Of a DNA stretch of 39,779 bases, positions 19,345-29,620 are shown piece after piece. A model generated the notes under the pieces. The model did not search any database. It had not been told where the DNA came from and was given only the letters and a program-made list of their open reading frames with translations. Source of the stretch: Larix sibirica (taxonomy: Eukaryota > Streptophyta > Pinopsida > Pinales > Pinaceae); contig NWUY0304716223.1 in NCBI GenBank assembly GCA_004151065.3, positions 1-39,779 on the forward strand. The letters are read 5' to 3'. A program made the position numbers and the translations under genes. Positions within the stretch are counted from its first letter, which is position 1. Each line of letters begins with the position of its first letter.

Positions 19345-19664
19345 CCGGACCTCCCCTTTACCAAATTTCATAAAGTGTTTCAGCTTGATTGTGATGCAAG
19401 CACAATTGCAATTATAGTTCTTTCGAGTAAAGAGGGTAGGCTCATAGCTTATTTCAGTGATACTTTGAATGAAGCAAATAAAAAGTATACGGTGTATGGC
19501 CAATAAACCTTCTATAAGAGTTCAGAAATTGGAACATTGGTGATATTAGTGGCTAGCCAAAGAGTTTTTATTTGACACGGATCATCAAGCTTTATAGTTT
19601 CTAAATATGCAAGTAAACCTAATTCAGCAACATACGTGTAAAGTGGGTTTCATTTTCTTTTTCA
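19345..19664 (+). pseudogene. Ty3/gypsy RNase H domain remnant
   Basis: The first frame (from 19,345) reads PDLPFTKFHKVFQLDCDAS, then EGRLIAYFSDTLNEANKKYT, and stops at TAA 19,504-19,506. A shifted frame (from about 19,511) continues with VQKLEHW, WLAKEFLFDTDHQAL and FLNMQ. This follows the Ty3/gypsy RNase H order: the first catalytic Asp in CDAS, the GRPIAYFSE..N...KYS..EKE region, LEHWRHYL, then the Asp of YTDHQALK. The GAVLSQ segment and the glutamate region are degraded. The domain carries one frameshift and four stops (TAA, TGA, TAG, TAG), so it is inactive. No reverse transcriptase or integrase from the same element is adjacent. Confidence 0.93.
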
Positions 19665-19982
19665 GGTGCGTCAGTGATCACAAGACAATTTTTTGGTTTG
19701 TTGGGATGGATTCACCAGCTTATTGGATTCCGGCAGCTTGGTCTTACATTTGACCCGGAGTCATTGTGAGGTATTTGGAATTGGTGTCTTCAAAGGCTTC
19801 AGAGTCAACTTAACGTGTGGAATCATAAGGACCTCCCATTTGTTGGGACGCTTACTGCGGTTGGGCGCATTCTTCAGGCTTCACATGTCTATTATTTATC
19901 TTGCTGGTTCCCTAGCAGGACTCAGTTTCTGCGGCTTGAGCAGATTCTGCGGTCATACCCGTGGTCCAAGTATTGTGGATAG
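19665..19982 (+). pseudogene. Non-LTR (LINE-like) reverse transcriptase C-terminal remnant
   Basis: The plus frame from 19,665 to the TAG at 19,980-19,982 has one internal TGA (19,767-19,769). It reads FGLLGWIHQLIGFRQLGLTF, then after the stop WNWCLQRLQSQLNVWNHKDL, VGTLTAVGRILQASHVYYLS and CWFPSRTQFLRLEQILRSY. This matches the region after the RT palm in plant LINE-type polyproteins, whose pattern is W...RLATWK...LS.AGR..LI..VL...P.YYLS.F..P......IE...R.FLW. The palm motif with FADD is absent. It directly abuts the Ty3/gypsy RNase H remnant, so the junction at about 19,664 is chimeric. The longer 132-codon frame at 19,693-20,091 is a shadow in a different phase. Confidence 0.8.
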
Positions 19983-20376
19983 AGGGGGTGTGAGGTACGA
20001 ACCCGCCAAAGAAGGGGGAGGGAGAGGATTCGCCTTAGACAAAAACGCCTCTCAGAAGGTTTCTTTGGATCAACCAAAACCACCCAACTAGGTGCCTGTC
20101 CCCCACCCGGTTTATCAGATGGATGGGAATATTACTCCGGGCTTATACTCTTTCTATCGGGTTTATACGTTATTGATCCATATCACCTTTTATATTTAGA
20201 TATGGTATATTAGGCAGGACGGGCTTTTATCGCCTTCATTTTAGTGCTGCTTTTCTTGCTTCATTCACTTTTTTGGAAGTCCAGGCACGGAGTGGATACA
20301 ATCCCTTTTTTTTACCGAGCTCCCTCTTTTATCCATTAGTGGGTACCCCCGCTGTTTAGTACCTCCGGACAGCCTT
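19983..20376. other. Intergenic, downstream of the retroelement mosaic
   Basis: The word GTGAGGTACGAACC at 19,989-20,002 recurs exactly at 22,298-22,311, and a near reverse complement (GGGTTCGTACCCTC) lies at 25,925. No domain is recognised. Confidence 0.45.
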
Positions 20377-20643
20377 TTGGGTTATCAAATCATCCAACGA
20401 AGAGTGCCTCTTTTAGGGCAGGACTATTATTTATTAGGCACCCAGGATCTTCTTGATCAAATCTTTTCACCATTGTGTGTTGGGTGGGATCGTTTAACTT
20501 CTTCGTACCTTCCCTTTTGGATTGAGGAACTACAGCCAGCCACCAGAACTTCAGAGAGATCTCTTAATGGAGCTGAGCACGCACTTAGAACATTGCTTCA
20601 TCGCGCGCACCTGCTTACACCCAGACTTTTGTTGGACAACTAG
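20377..20643 (+). CDS. Hypothetical 88-residue frame
   Basis: Opens at a non-ATG start and reads GYQIIQRRVPLLGQDYYLLG early and SSYLPFWIEELQPATRTSER later. Composition is balanced, with aromatic and charged residues, which makes it more protein-like than most frames here. It could be a trailing part of the LINE-type polyprotein 400 bases upstream, but no zinc-finger (zf-RVT-like) Cys/His pattern is visible to support that. Unidentified. Confidence 0.3.
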   Translation: MGYQIIQRRVPLLGQDYYLLGTQDLLDQIFSPLCVGWDRLTSSYLPFWIEELQPATRTSERSLNGAEHALRTLLHRAHLLTPRLLLDN

Positions 20644-21356
20644 CTAAGTTTTGGTGTGGAATCGTGAATGGCGTGGAAACTACCCCTGCCCTATATAATA
20701 TTCAATAAAGCCAAACGCATCAAAGATGGAAGGAAAGCGCCAGCCTTAACTGCATTAATTAATTAATATATTTACCTAAAAGCCAAATTCGAGTTCGATA
20801 CCTCGTTGTGGCGATGATGCCTCAAATACCCTACAAACACGGATTCGCTTTAGCGCAAACCAAGCATTTCAGACGCTTTTTGGATCGACCAGAATAAACC
20901 CAAATTACCAAACTTTATTTTAAGGTAATTTACTTAGAATAGGGCTTAGCGCCTCACCCACCTAAGCCTTGTTCGGATGAAGGTGCCCAGTACCGAGGCT
21001 ACGGGAACTATTAAAGGAAGCGATTGAACTATTAGAAATGCTCCGCACCTCAACTCGGATGGATAAAGTTGACCTCCGACCCTGTTAAACCAATCTTCTC
21101 GTTATTAAATACGTGGCGTGGTTGGACGTTTTTTTGGGATCAACCAGACCAGCAGCATGGGTTTTAGAACTTGCTTCAGGCATGGAATGCCTGCATGGTC
21201 GATTTGCTTAGGATAGGACTTTCGTAGCTTCCCTTGCTCCCCATGCTTTCACGATTCCTATATCACATTGATAGCTTGGCTGGATGAATGAATGGATAGA
21301 TGCATAGATGCATGAATGGTAGTTGAGTAGTAAAGGACTTTATCTTAGAACACCGG
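20644..21356. other. Intergenic, no gene seen
   Basis: TTAATTAATTAATATA at 20,756-20,771 is a short AT repeat. At 21,281-21,325 GGATGAATGAATGGATAGAT and ATGCATAGATGCATGAATGG form a GGAT/GAAT microsatellite-like patch. Confidence 0.45.
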
Positions 21357-21587
21357 ATGGATGGTGGGTTATTAGCCGAAGTCTTTAGTAGCATGCTCCT
21401 GCGAGATGATGGTAGCCAGCAGATTGCAGATATCGTCGAACTGCCGGATGGGATGGGTACCGCACCGAGAACAACCTTGATTACCGCTCCGCCCCTTCAA
21501 TTTAACATCTCTAGAGCATGGCATTACTTTGATATCTTGCTTGAAGGGAAAGGGAGGGACACGGAGTGGCATGCTTACTTTATTTAA
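21357..21587 (+). CDS. Hypothetical 76-residue frame
   Basis: ATG frame encoding MDGGLLAEVFSSMLLRDDGS then QQIADIVELPDGMGTAPRTT. Amino-acid balance is normal. No domain or transmembrane segment is recognised. A 66-codon minus frame overlaps almost all of it, and which is real, if either, cannot be told from sequence alone. Confidence 0.25.
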   Translation: MDGGLLAEVFSSMLLRDDGSQQIADIVELPDGMGTAPRTTLITAPPLQFNISRAWHYFDILLEGKGRDTEWHAYFI

Positions 21588-23430
21588 TATACGTAATTAT
21601 GATGCGTATGATGTGGGACAGAAAGCTGCGTTTTCACCTTTTTACCTGTACCAGTTCGACGTGACCAGGAAGTTACTGCCCAACAGTTTCCTTCCACCGT
21701 CCCCCATAGGTTATTAGTGCCCACCTGCTTCACCTTATGACTTCGGGCATCCCCCAAAAAGCCAGCAGTAGATTGGATAGAGGGGCTGGGCTGGCTTCAC
21801 TTAGAGCTAGAGCTGACGGGCCTTTTATAGACGTAATTACGATGCGGTAGAACCAAAAAGCGAGCGGGCACCTTATTTTACCCATACTTCGGGCGGGCGA
21901 ACAAACGAACAACTAGGAACTCATAGTAGTAGGTCATATTAGGTCGGGCCAGTCATTTAATTAATTACCTTCAATGGCAGCTCCCTCTGCTAAGCGATTA
22001 TTTGGAGAGCCAGTTACCTAAGGAGAAATGCAATTTCTAAAACCCGGTGGATCTTCAACCGAGGTAACGCGCGAAAACAAATAAGGGAGGGGGATAATTT
22101 TCTAAGATCTGGTCCGCCCAAACTTGTTGCTTGCTCCCAACCTGGTAGGTGTTGCTTGAGATGGGTAGATAAGCGTATCCCTAAAATGAAGGTAGGTTCC
22201 TTTTAGGTGTAACTTGCTTGCATTATATATGAGATTCTCCAAGGCTATATATCCTCTGTAAGCCCTTCTTTTTCTTCTCTCGGGTCTGACGTGAAGGGGG
22301 TGAGGTACGAACCGCTCGACCGTATGGGAAGAGGGCACCTCTCTCAGGGAAGGTGACTCAATAGGATTGGGCCTCTCTTCCATTACCAAAGGAACTTATC
22401 TTCGCCTCCGGCCGTGAACTTAACTTGAACTATGCACAATAGTCCATTGAGCCGGCCCCAACCCTTCAAGGAGAGAAGTAGAGCTGCTTTCCTTCGATGA
22501 ACTACACTCGGTACCCTACAATGGCAACTCACTGTAAAAAGGTACTTACAATCTGGCTTATTTAGAAAGCTGATAGAAAGATATTTGCTTTTTTATCATA
22601 CGCGCCCTATTCCTTTGGAAGACGAGTGAAAAAGATAGATCAGAGTTCACGCACGGGCGGAAGCACAGTAGGTAGAGCGCCTAAGGAGAGCTTTTTCTCT
22701 TTGCCTTAGGAGATCAGTTATTGGTGCCCTTGCTTTGGTACGGTCAGTGCGTGGAAAGAAAGCTGACCACAGCGCAATAAATTACCCTCGCTTTCTTTCT
22801 TAGAGCTTGCCTTCTTGGTGCTCCGATGCTTTATATGAGCTTTGGTACAGGATAAGCACAACTCGCTAACGGGAGAATAACTCTATGGCTCGAATTCAAA
22901 AGGATAAGAACTACCTTTCTTGCCTTTGACGCTTGTCTTGTCTCCGATATACCTTGCTTGCTTTTTTGTTTTCAGTGCCGAACTACCCCCGGAACCCCTC
23001 AAGGGGGAGTGCTCCACTAAAAGAAACTATCTTGCTCTACAGACGTCTCACTTGCTCCTTCCTTCTGTCAAATATACTTGTTCCCGACTTCGATCAATTT
23101 AAAGATGCCCATTTACTTATTTTCTTCAGTGTTGAGTCAACACATTCAGTGACAATGATCCTGAGCTTCCTTCCTAAGTAGGTTTTAAAAAGTCCCCCTC
23201 CCTCTTTCTTTACGCATACTTCAGCGTGCTTCCTATGGCTTATTGCTTGAGCTCAGCTCGAAGGAAGGAAGACTGCAAATCCGAGAAGCTTTTCCCTAAA
23301 GCTTTTAGTTTTTTCCGTCAATCAAACGAATTAACAACTTCAATCCATGGATCTTAAATAGCAAAACAGATAGAAGGAAGATAGGCATACCTTATCCAGT
23401 CCTTGTGTAAGACTGGTGCTTGAGATATAA
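21588..23430. other. Long intergenic stretch, no gene seen
   Basis: Several 60-95 codon frames on both strands lack domains and overlap each other. AGAAAGC and CTTTCTTTC words around 22,680-22,810 give weak inverted repeats. A tRNA-like phrase (GTAGGTAGAGCGCC at 22,668) was checked and lacks a T-arm and acceptor stem. Confidence 0.4.
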
Positions 23431-23772
23431 GGCTGGGAGCTGGTAATTTCAAGTGAATTCCGGGTTAAGCGAGTCTGCCTTCCATACCTCGAAAATACTT
23501 GTGAACTCATTCAAAGACTAATAAAACATGCATTTAAGGCCTATAGAAGAGGTCATAGATTAAGAAAAAGAAATTTGCCTAAAAATGCCATTAGGCAAAC
23601 CTATTGTGCAGCTAATACAAAAACTAAAAGGCTCACTGCTATAGTGGAACAAGTAGCTCATACTAACTCATCAGAGAAGAGAAAAGCTAAACAAGTAGTA
23701 AAACTCAGATTAGCTAAACGGCTAGTGGAAGAACTACTCCTGTTATCCAACTATAAAGAGTACCAGTTCTAA
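23431..23772 (+). pseudogene. Basic 113-codon frame of unknown family, no start codon
   Basis: Stop-free from 23,431 to TAA at 23,770-23,772, with no ATG (or editable ACG) in frame; the first alternative start is TTG at 23,575. The protein is strongly basic: LIKHAFKAYRRGHRLRKRNL, then NTKTKRLTAIVEQ, then SEKRKAKQVVKLRLAKRLVE. Lys and Arg make up about a quarter of it, with helix-like spacing. I compared it with plant mitochondrial ribosomal proteins S7, S12 and L20 and could not match it. AT-rich codon use (AAA, AGA, GCT) sets it apart from its surroundings. It could be the 3' end of a nucleic-acid-binding protein gene inserted from elsewhere. Confidence 0.45.
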
Positions 23773-23799
23773 GCGGCCACTCCCTATCCCCTAAATAGG

Positions 23800-24235
23800 T
23801 TATTAATTTTGCCTTCTCTGAACTGAACTAGAAAGTAAGCTGCGCGTGAGCAGGTTCTGCAAATACGAGGAGCTCTTCCTGACCTCTCAAAGACTTGTTC
23901 TTATTATTTTTCAAAAAAGTGAATATTATTTCCTTATGACCTATTCTAGGAAGGAAGTGATAACTCGAGGGGACTGAAACGGATTAAGCGAAAACTCCTT
24001 CCTGCTGTCGAATAGAATGAAAAGAAATTGAAGCCCATAAACTGATAAAGAAATCAGTATTGAGGACGAAACCCACAGGTATTTGAAATCTTTCTAAAAG
24101 AATTAGTTTAGCTCTCAACGAACTGACTATGAATTCAGATCCATCTTCCACAAATAGGGTAACTTTGTTGCTTTTTGTTTGGAACGAATTAAAGGGGCAT
24201 TGCGCAGCGGTTAACGGCTTGGTTGGGGAACCCAC
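23800..24235 (-). pseudogene. Broken minus-strand frame of unknown family
   Basis: An 83-codon frame (24,235-23,984) begins MGSPTKPLTAAQCPFNSFQT and contains RAKLILLERFQIPVGFVLNT. After its TAA the same phase stays protein-like for another 50 codons (SYHFLPRIGHKEIIFTFLKN, then SLRGQEELLVFAEPAHAQ) to a TAG near 23,830, and continues a little beyond. Three phased segments split only by stops suggest a decayed coding sequence or readthrough by editing. No family is recognised. It converges with the basic frame at 23,431-23,772. Confidence 0.35.
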
Positions 24236-25034
24236 CTAAAGGGGAAAGGCTTAGTGCATTGTATAAGTTTCATTTATGACACGGAAGAGAAAGATGAGGC
24301 ACGTGCACTAAGTAGCAAAGAGGAGTAATAAGCCCTACGCTGGGGTTTTTAACCCGCGTAGAAAGCTTTCTAAACTATTATAGAACTGCCGGAAGAAGAT
24401 CCTGAAACCATAAACCCACAACCCATAAGGAAGACAACCATACCTTCCCATCCAAAATGAAGCCTATATATCATCCCACTCCCCATCCTATCTATATATA
24501 ATAAAGATTCAATCCGGTCGAGTCACCTCGAACCACTCTGGCCTCTGCCCGCCCCCTCAGGCAGAGAGCACGCTCCAATAAACTTTTGTTTTATCAGCCA
24601 AAATCTATCACGTTGACTATTTTGATGTGACAACTGACCGCGTGGAGGCGGCCGTAAGAGGGTTTACGACCGCCGGGGGTGCTGAGATTAATCTAACACT
24701 AACAATACCTAGTGGCTACCCATATAATTTTTGATTTTTATTCTCTTTTTGACTTCGCGTAAAATCCTTCCCCTACGCTTTTGAGCGTGCGGAAAGAACT
24801 TCACGGTCAATTGAGTGGAAATATAGGTTCCTATTGCTTGGTTGCGACTGGCTTGAGCTCATTGCTCACTGCGGCAATACGCCCTATCCCTACGGTTCCG
24901 AGTCATCCACGGACTCTTCATGCCCGCATACCGCTAGCTAATCTGACGAAAGGACTCACTCAACTTGACTGCTACTCTCCCCGGTCACTGACCTCTTTCC
25001 TATAGGTTCTTGGACCAGCCCGGGTTTCTTCTCC
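24236..25034. other. Intergenic with a hairpin and one weak frame
   Basis: A 74-codon TTG-start frame (24,781-25,005) has no recognisable domain. Otherwise only the hairpin at 24,647-24,674 stands out. Confidence 0.4.
24647..24674. other. Stem-loop, 11-bp stem with one mismatch
   Basis: GGCGGCCGTAA (24,647-24,657) faces TTACGACCGCC (24,664-24,674) across a 6-base loop, with ten of eleven positions paired. There is no U-tract, so this is not a bacterial-type terminator. In organelles such structures can stabilise RNA 3' ends, but no gene lies next to it. Confidence 0.7.
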
Positions 25035-25600
25035 TAGCAAGCATCCATCCATGTTCGTCAAGCCTAAAAGTAAGTCAGCAAGCTGTGTCAAGTTCATTGT
25101 CTCCAGTTCGAAAGAAGAGATAGATAGACGTACAGGTATCAATCGATCAATCAGTCAGGTAGCAATAGAGAAGATATCAGGGTGAGAGATACGGGTAAGA
25201 GAAGATCCATCCGGGTATCATCAATCAAGACAATCGAGTTCGAATATCAGGTCGAAGGCAGCAGTAAGTTCGATGAAGTTCGAAGGGGGACGGCCGCGAG
25301 GTAGATTGAAGGTCGAAGTCTCGTAGGTCGGGCTAGTCGAGCAAAGCGTTCTGCCAAGCTCTTCGGTGGTTGTGTTAGTTGCCGAAGCCATCAATCAAGT
25401 TCATCGTCGTCAGGTCGCAAAGTCGATCGAAGGCAGAGATCAGATCTCAGGAGGGATAGATAGAAGATATCTAAGCAGGGATAGATATAGAGTCGGGCAG
25501 CAAGATCGAGACGGACAGTTGGTTCGATTAGGTAGGCAGGACGAGAGTGGGTGGGTGGAGAGCTGCCCATTATATACATCTGGTGATCAATACTGACTTT
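25035..25600 (+). repeat. Purine-rich dispersed repeat, family F copy 1
   Basis: The core GTGTCAAGTTCATTGTCTCC then AGTTCGAAAGAAGA at 25,085-25,118 matches 33,543-33,576 with few changes. Around it are recurring TCGAAGG, GATCGA, CAGGTCG, ATCAGG and GATAGATAG words, also seen at 33,577-33,760. The 76-codon plus and 70-codon minus frames at 25,366-25,603 are low-complexity and unsupported. Confidence 0.65.
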
Positions 25601-26409
25601 CAATCAATTCTTCAATGGTGAAATTACGTATATAATTCATCACTGTAAAAACAAATAAATTGCAACTCCGCGTACCTCTTCCTTATAAGTTGAGCCTGCT
25701 GGCGCATCCTAATTGACTTATTTAGTTAAGGAGTATGGATTGACCTTGTCTCGAAACGTTCGTTCTGCGACTTCGTTCCTGCTGCCTGCCATCTACCCAC
25801 TCTAATAAATAGGGGTCCCCCACTCCCTCCCAAATGGTTCCTTCAAAGCGATTGCCCCCGGTCAAATTGGTTTTCCCCCCGGACCAATTAATGTTTAACC
25901 TCGCCCTCTTTCTGTCGGGCTTTAGGGTTCGTACCCTCGATCTCTCGATGGCCGATCCAGCAAGAAGAAAAAGGAAAATCCACACTTCGTCCCTCCCTAA
26001 AGAAAATAAGTAAGACGGGCATCCGTGCCATCCAACAATGGATCATGGGTAGCTCGGAATCATAAAAGAGTAAACAGGCTGAACAGCCAGCCAGATTTAA
26101 GGTGTCCGGGATAATAAAAAACCGCATCCCTACCAGCGACAGATCCTATTCCAGCTTCTACACGGAGTGCCTCGCCTAGCATATATTCCATTCGATAGCT
26201 AGTTTAAGGTCCTATTCCAGAGTCATCACCAGCAAGAGAGGCGAAGTCAATAGCGGAAAAATACACATTTTTAGTGAAGCACGGGTGCCCTCTCTGAACG
26301 GCCAACGGACGCATACTTCGATAGGCAATAGGTTACAGCGCCGCGAGGTGTGAAGCGATATCGTACTAATTTGTGTGTTAATCTAGTTATGATATCTCTA
26401 GTGACTTAA
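25601..26409. other. Intergenic, no gene seen
   Basis: Minus-strand frames of 79-87 codons (25,722-26,127) carry no domain. No RNA gene. Confidence 0.4.
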
Positions 26410-26580
26410 ATGATACGATTCAATCAATATGTTAGAGCCAACATTAGCGAGGTTACCGCCCGCTGCATAGTGAGATCGAGGTGCATGGAGAAGATACGTT
26501 GGCAGGAAAAATCCAATAAGTTTTGGTGGTATCAAGATGGTGAATGGTGGGTTTATCAAAATGAATGGAGGGCGACCTGA
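26410..26580 (+). CDS. Hypothetical 56-residue Trp-rich frame
   Basis: ATG to TGA, 56 residues, beginning MIRFNQYVRANISEVTARC and ending with WWYQDGEWWVYQNEWRAT. Seven Trp and three Tyr fall in the last 32 residues, with an apparent internal repeat of the type WxxYQxxxW. That is unlike chance translation of this DNA, where Trp is rare. The pattern resembles an aromatic-rich repeat or a fragment of a larger protein. No family is recognised and no promoter is visible. Confidence 0.35.
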   Translation: MIRFNQYVRANISEVTARCIVRSRCMEKIRWQEKSNKFWWYQDGEWWVYQNEWRAT

Positions 26581-28284
26581 CTGACCTAAGAAAGAACGGA
26601 CGGTCCTTTTGAATGCTGGAATGACTATGCATAGATTACCCCTATTTCCTATTTGTGCGTGCAGTCCGCTCGTATTTACTTTTTCGGGACAACAGATTAG
26701 TATTTGGGTATCCAGGCATGGTTTCTGCCTGCCATCTAAGTATTGGTGTTCCTGGATCTCCTTTTTGGGCTCTGAATATGTATACCTACTGTGCGTTTAT
26801 CCGCGTGCTCACTCTACTGCAGCTACCATGATCATAGCTGTCTGTACCTACTGGAATCAAAATATCTAGTCGGATCGCTACGCTACTGGGTCGGGTTCGA
26901 TATGAAACCCAACCAATTTTGGCCTGCCTGCTGCGGGGCCCATCCATCTTTCCGTCCACCATAGGGAGTAATAACCTCCTCACTGGAATGAGTGGATCCG
27001 GGACTTCCAGCAATAACAAGGGTCAGCAAGGTGCGAAGCATGATTGTCCCTTTCCAGTCTTGTCACACTACAGAATTTGTCCCCACCCCACAGGTTGGGT
27101 TTTCCGTGATATTCCTCAACTAGCACAATCTTATTATTGTTCAGTCGCACAACGAGAAAGCTCAACTTAAGCCCACCCATTCTAAGATTTCATTATTATG
27201 GGCCTGTTAACTCTTGTCTTCTTCTGGGCGGCTCCACAGCGGTAACTAACCCAATCATGTCATTATAAGATGGGTCGTTTCTTTCTATGGAAGGGGGTAG
27301 AAAAGGGTCAACTTTTATTATTTCACAAATCACTAGTTTTTGGTTTTTTAAACGCAGTCAGGTCAGTAAGGTCCTGCGCTTTGGCTGGGATAACCTAACT
27401 AAAGGGATAATCTTAATAAAAGTACCTACCATTTGAAGTCATAAGTGCGTTTAGAACGCTTTTTATTGACAAAGATTGGGTTCCCATGGGTTTTACCGGA
27501 CACCCCAAATCTGCCTTAAGGAGTTGGTTAATATGATAGCATCCAGCTGCTCTGCCTTATTTAACAACTATTCCTGCCTGAACTTCTTATGCTCGGGGAA
27601 ACAAACTATCCCTTCCCCCTCCGTTTTGCCATCTGCTTTCCCGGAAGTTGGGCCATCGCTGCTGGAAGGTGTTAACTCAACCGGAAGGAAGGTCGGATGA
27701 AACAAAAAAGTACCCTGCCTACACGTATTAGGCGCAATAGGATAGATCTGCTAGCTCAGAATCATTAATAGCTGCTGGTCCGGGGAAGATATCAGAAGAT
27801 ATCACTGGTCCTTCTCTAGTTTGCTCTCTAGTGACTGAACACCTGATGGGCTCCTATAACCGCTGGACCGAGCAATCAACTTCGTTCCTTCTGAACGAAC
27901 TATAACTATAGGTAGGACGGGAGCTGGACCGAGCCGAACTTCGTCTTGGGTGGGTGAGTCACTTACAGCATCGCTAGGACCTTTAGATAGATGCCTACTC
28001 TGCATTACTGAAATCGACGACGACCTAACCTACCACCCTTTCACTGCCTCACCCACTTCCACTTGCGGAATGAATGCTTAGAGGGTACCACTATTTACTT
28101 ACTCTTGTAAGGACGGGCGGGCTTTGGGTTATGTTGCTTGGGTGCTGGTCCCACTTAGTTAGTTAGCGACCGATGAAGAATAAATATCCCTGTTTTCTGC
28201 GCGCTCTTCAGACTTTACTTTCAAATCTATTGATAAAGTCCTTACACCCCCACCGGCTTTACCCGTTCTCCTTTCAGCTGCCGA
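26581..28284. other. Long intergenic stretch, no gene recognised
   Basis: Frames of 60-86 codons occur on both strands (for example 26,609-26,869 plus, 26,980-27,180 minus) without domains. A duplicated word GCTGGACCGAGC, with AACTTCGT following, lies at 27,862 and 27,923 (61-bp period). No tRNA-like fold. Confidence 0.4.
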
Positions 28285-28939
28285 TCAACACCCCCTATCT
28301 TCATCAAATTCTCTCTCAAGGTCGGATTTCAATTTAACATGATGCTTTATTCTAATCCTTCCTCTTATTATTCTCTGGGTCATCCTACGGCTCAGGCTGC
28401 CTCCTCTTCTCCAATTTCTCTGGATCAGGCTCCTCGGCTCGGCTTGTTGTTGTCCCCCTTCCTTCAGGTCTGGATCCTCCTTGTTCAGCCTGTTTGAGAC
28501 CCTCTCTTCTCTGGAATATGTTCCCCTGCGGCATTCGGTTTCCTTGCAGCATCTGGATTCTCTTCCGTGCCTTGACCTCCTACCTCGAGCAAGCAATAAA
28601 CTTTTTATTTACTCCTACCGTTGAGCAAGTGATGATAAACCTTGTTATTAGGCAAGTCATAAGGCGAGGCACGGAAGAGAATGAATAATATCCATAAGAA
28701 GGTTGTGTATTAAGACTAGTTCTTTCCTCCCTTTGCATAATAAACAAAAGGGGAGGTGGCGAAGACAATAAGATAAAGACAAAAGTTGAGGATCGTAGAT
28801 AAAAAGAAACAATGAGGAGCGAAGCAACCTTAAAAATGAAATAAAAGGTAGTATATATAAAGTATATAAAGACAGACCCAATATCAACAGTCGAGCTTAT
28901 CAGTAAGATTGATTCCCAATTCCCATCCAAAATAGCCAC
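28285..28939 (-). other. Composition-skewed segment with two long minus frames
   Basis: A 103-codon minus frame (28,596-28,285) is Arg/Glu-rich (RGRRSRHGRESRC). A 119-codon minus frame (28,939-28,580) is hydrophobic and could be drawn as two or three membrane segments. Both follow from strand skew: the plus strand is C/T-rich in the first and A/G-rich in the second. The plus strand of the first also reads SSYYSLGHPTAQAASSSP in one frame. I do not consider either frame a supported gene. Confidence 0.3.
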
Positions 28940-28968
28940 CAGGTTGGGGGGCTGGCACCCAGGTTGTT

Positions 28969-29620
28969 GGGTTGTTCCGGTCGAGGTAGTTGCGGCGAAT
29001 GTGTTTATCGGTGCTACTTCTGGAACTACTGAACCAACTGGTGTACCTGTCCTTACTCTAGGCGCTATAGGTGCTTCTTCTTTCTATGACACTGATAGAT
29101 CATATGCTGCTACTGGGGGGGTGGTGCTTAAACTGGTAAAACTCCTGTTGCTAATGCTCTAGCTACCCCCAACTTGTGCCTCTGTAGGTAATGGATCCGT
29201 AAGGGGTTAGGCATAAATACCGCTTTGATCAGGCGTAAATACCAGAGTACTGCAAACAAAGGGCCCGAGCCGCTACTAAATTGACTTTATTGAGTGTTTC
29301 CCTGTTCCATAGCGTTGCCTTGTATAAGCCCAATTTCACTGTGCATCCCGGGAAAAGCATAAATTAGTGCTTGCATCTATGGTTGACTACATGCATGCTT
29401 CTCGACCTAAGGGGTAGTGCCCCCCTGGTGCTGATAGTTATGGGTCCACTCGATCAATTGGATATGAAACCGGATAATCTGCTACTGATGACTCTATAAA
29501 TGGAGATTTCTATGGATCTCCAACTCGATCTGCTTAAACTCTGTCTCGATCTCGATCTGCGGGCTATGGCTCCTGCTACCCTTGCCTCTGCTTTCGCTGT
29601 GAGGTAAACTGCCTTTGCCT
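28969..29620 (+). pseudogene. Gly/Ser/Thr-rich coding-like island, plus strand
   Basis: The plus frame at about 28,998-29,160 reads VFIGATSGTTEPTGVPVLTL, then GAIGASSFYDTDRSYAATGG. Farther on, from 29,428, GADSYGSTRSIGYETG is followed by a stop, then SATDDSINGDFYGSPTRSA, a stop, and SRSRSAGYGS. Composition and words (SYG, GSTRS, TDRSY) match the islands at 17.5-17.9 kb. It is broken by stops at 29,477 and 29,534 and has no defined start. Confidence 0.45.

Noticed and set aside
19693-20091. 132-codon frame as a gene
   Set aside because: It is out of phase with the LINE-like reverse transcriptase reading over the same bases, so it is a shadow.
22650-22740. Possible tRNA around GTAGGTAGAGCGCC
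   Set aside because: No T-loop sequence and no 7-bp acceptor stem could be found.
24647-24674. Hairpin as a transcription terminator
   Set aside because: No T-run follows and no gene ends nearby.
28580-28939. 119-codon minus frame as a membrane protein
   Set aside because: Its hydrophobicity results from A/G skew of the plus strand, and no conserved pattern or plausible neighbour supports it.
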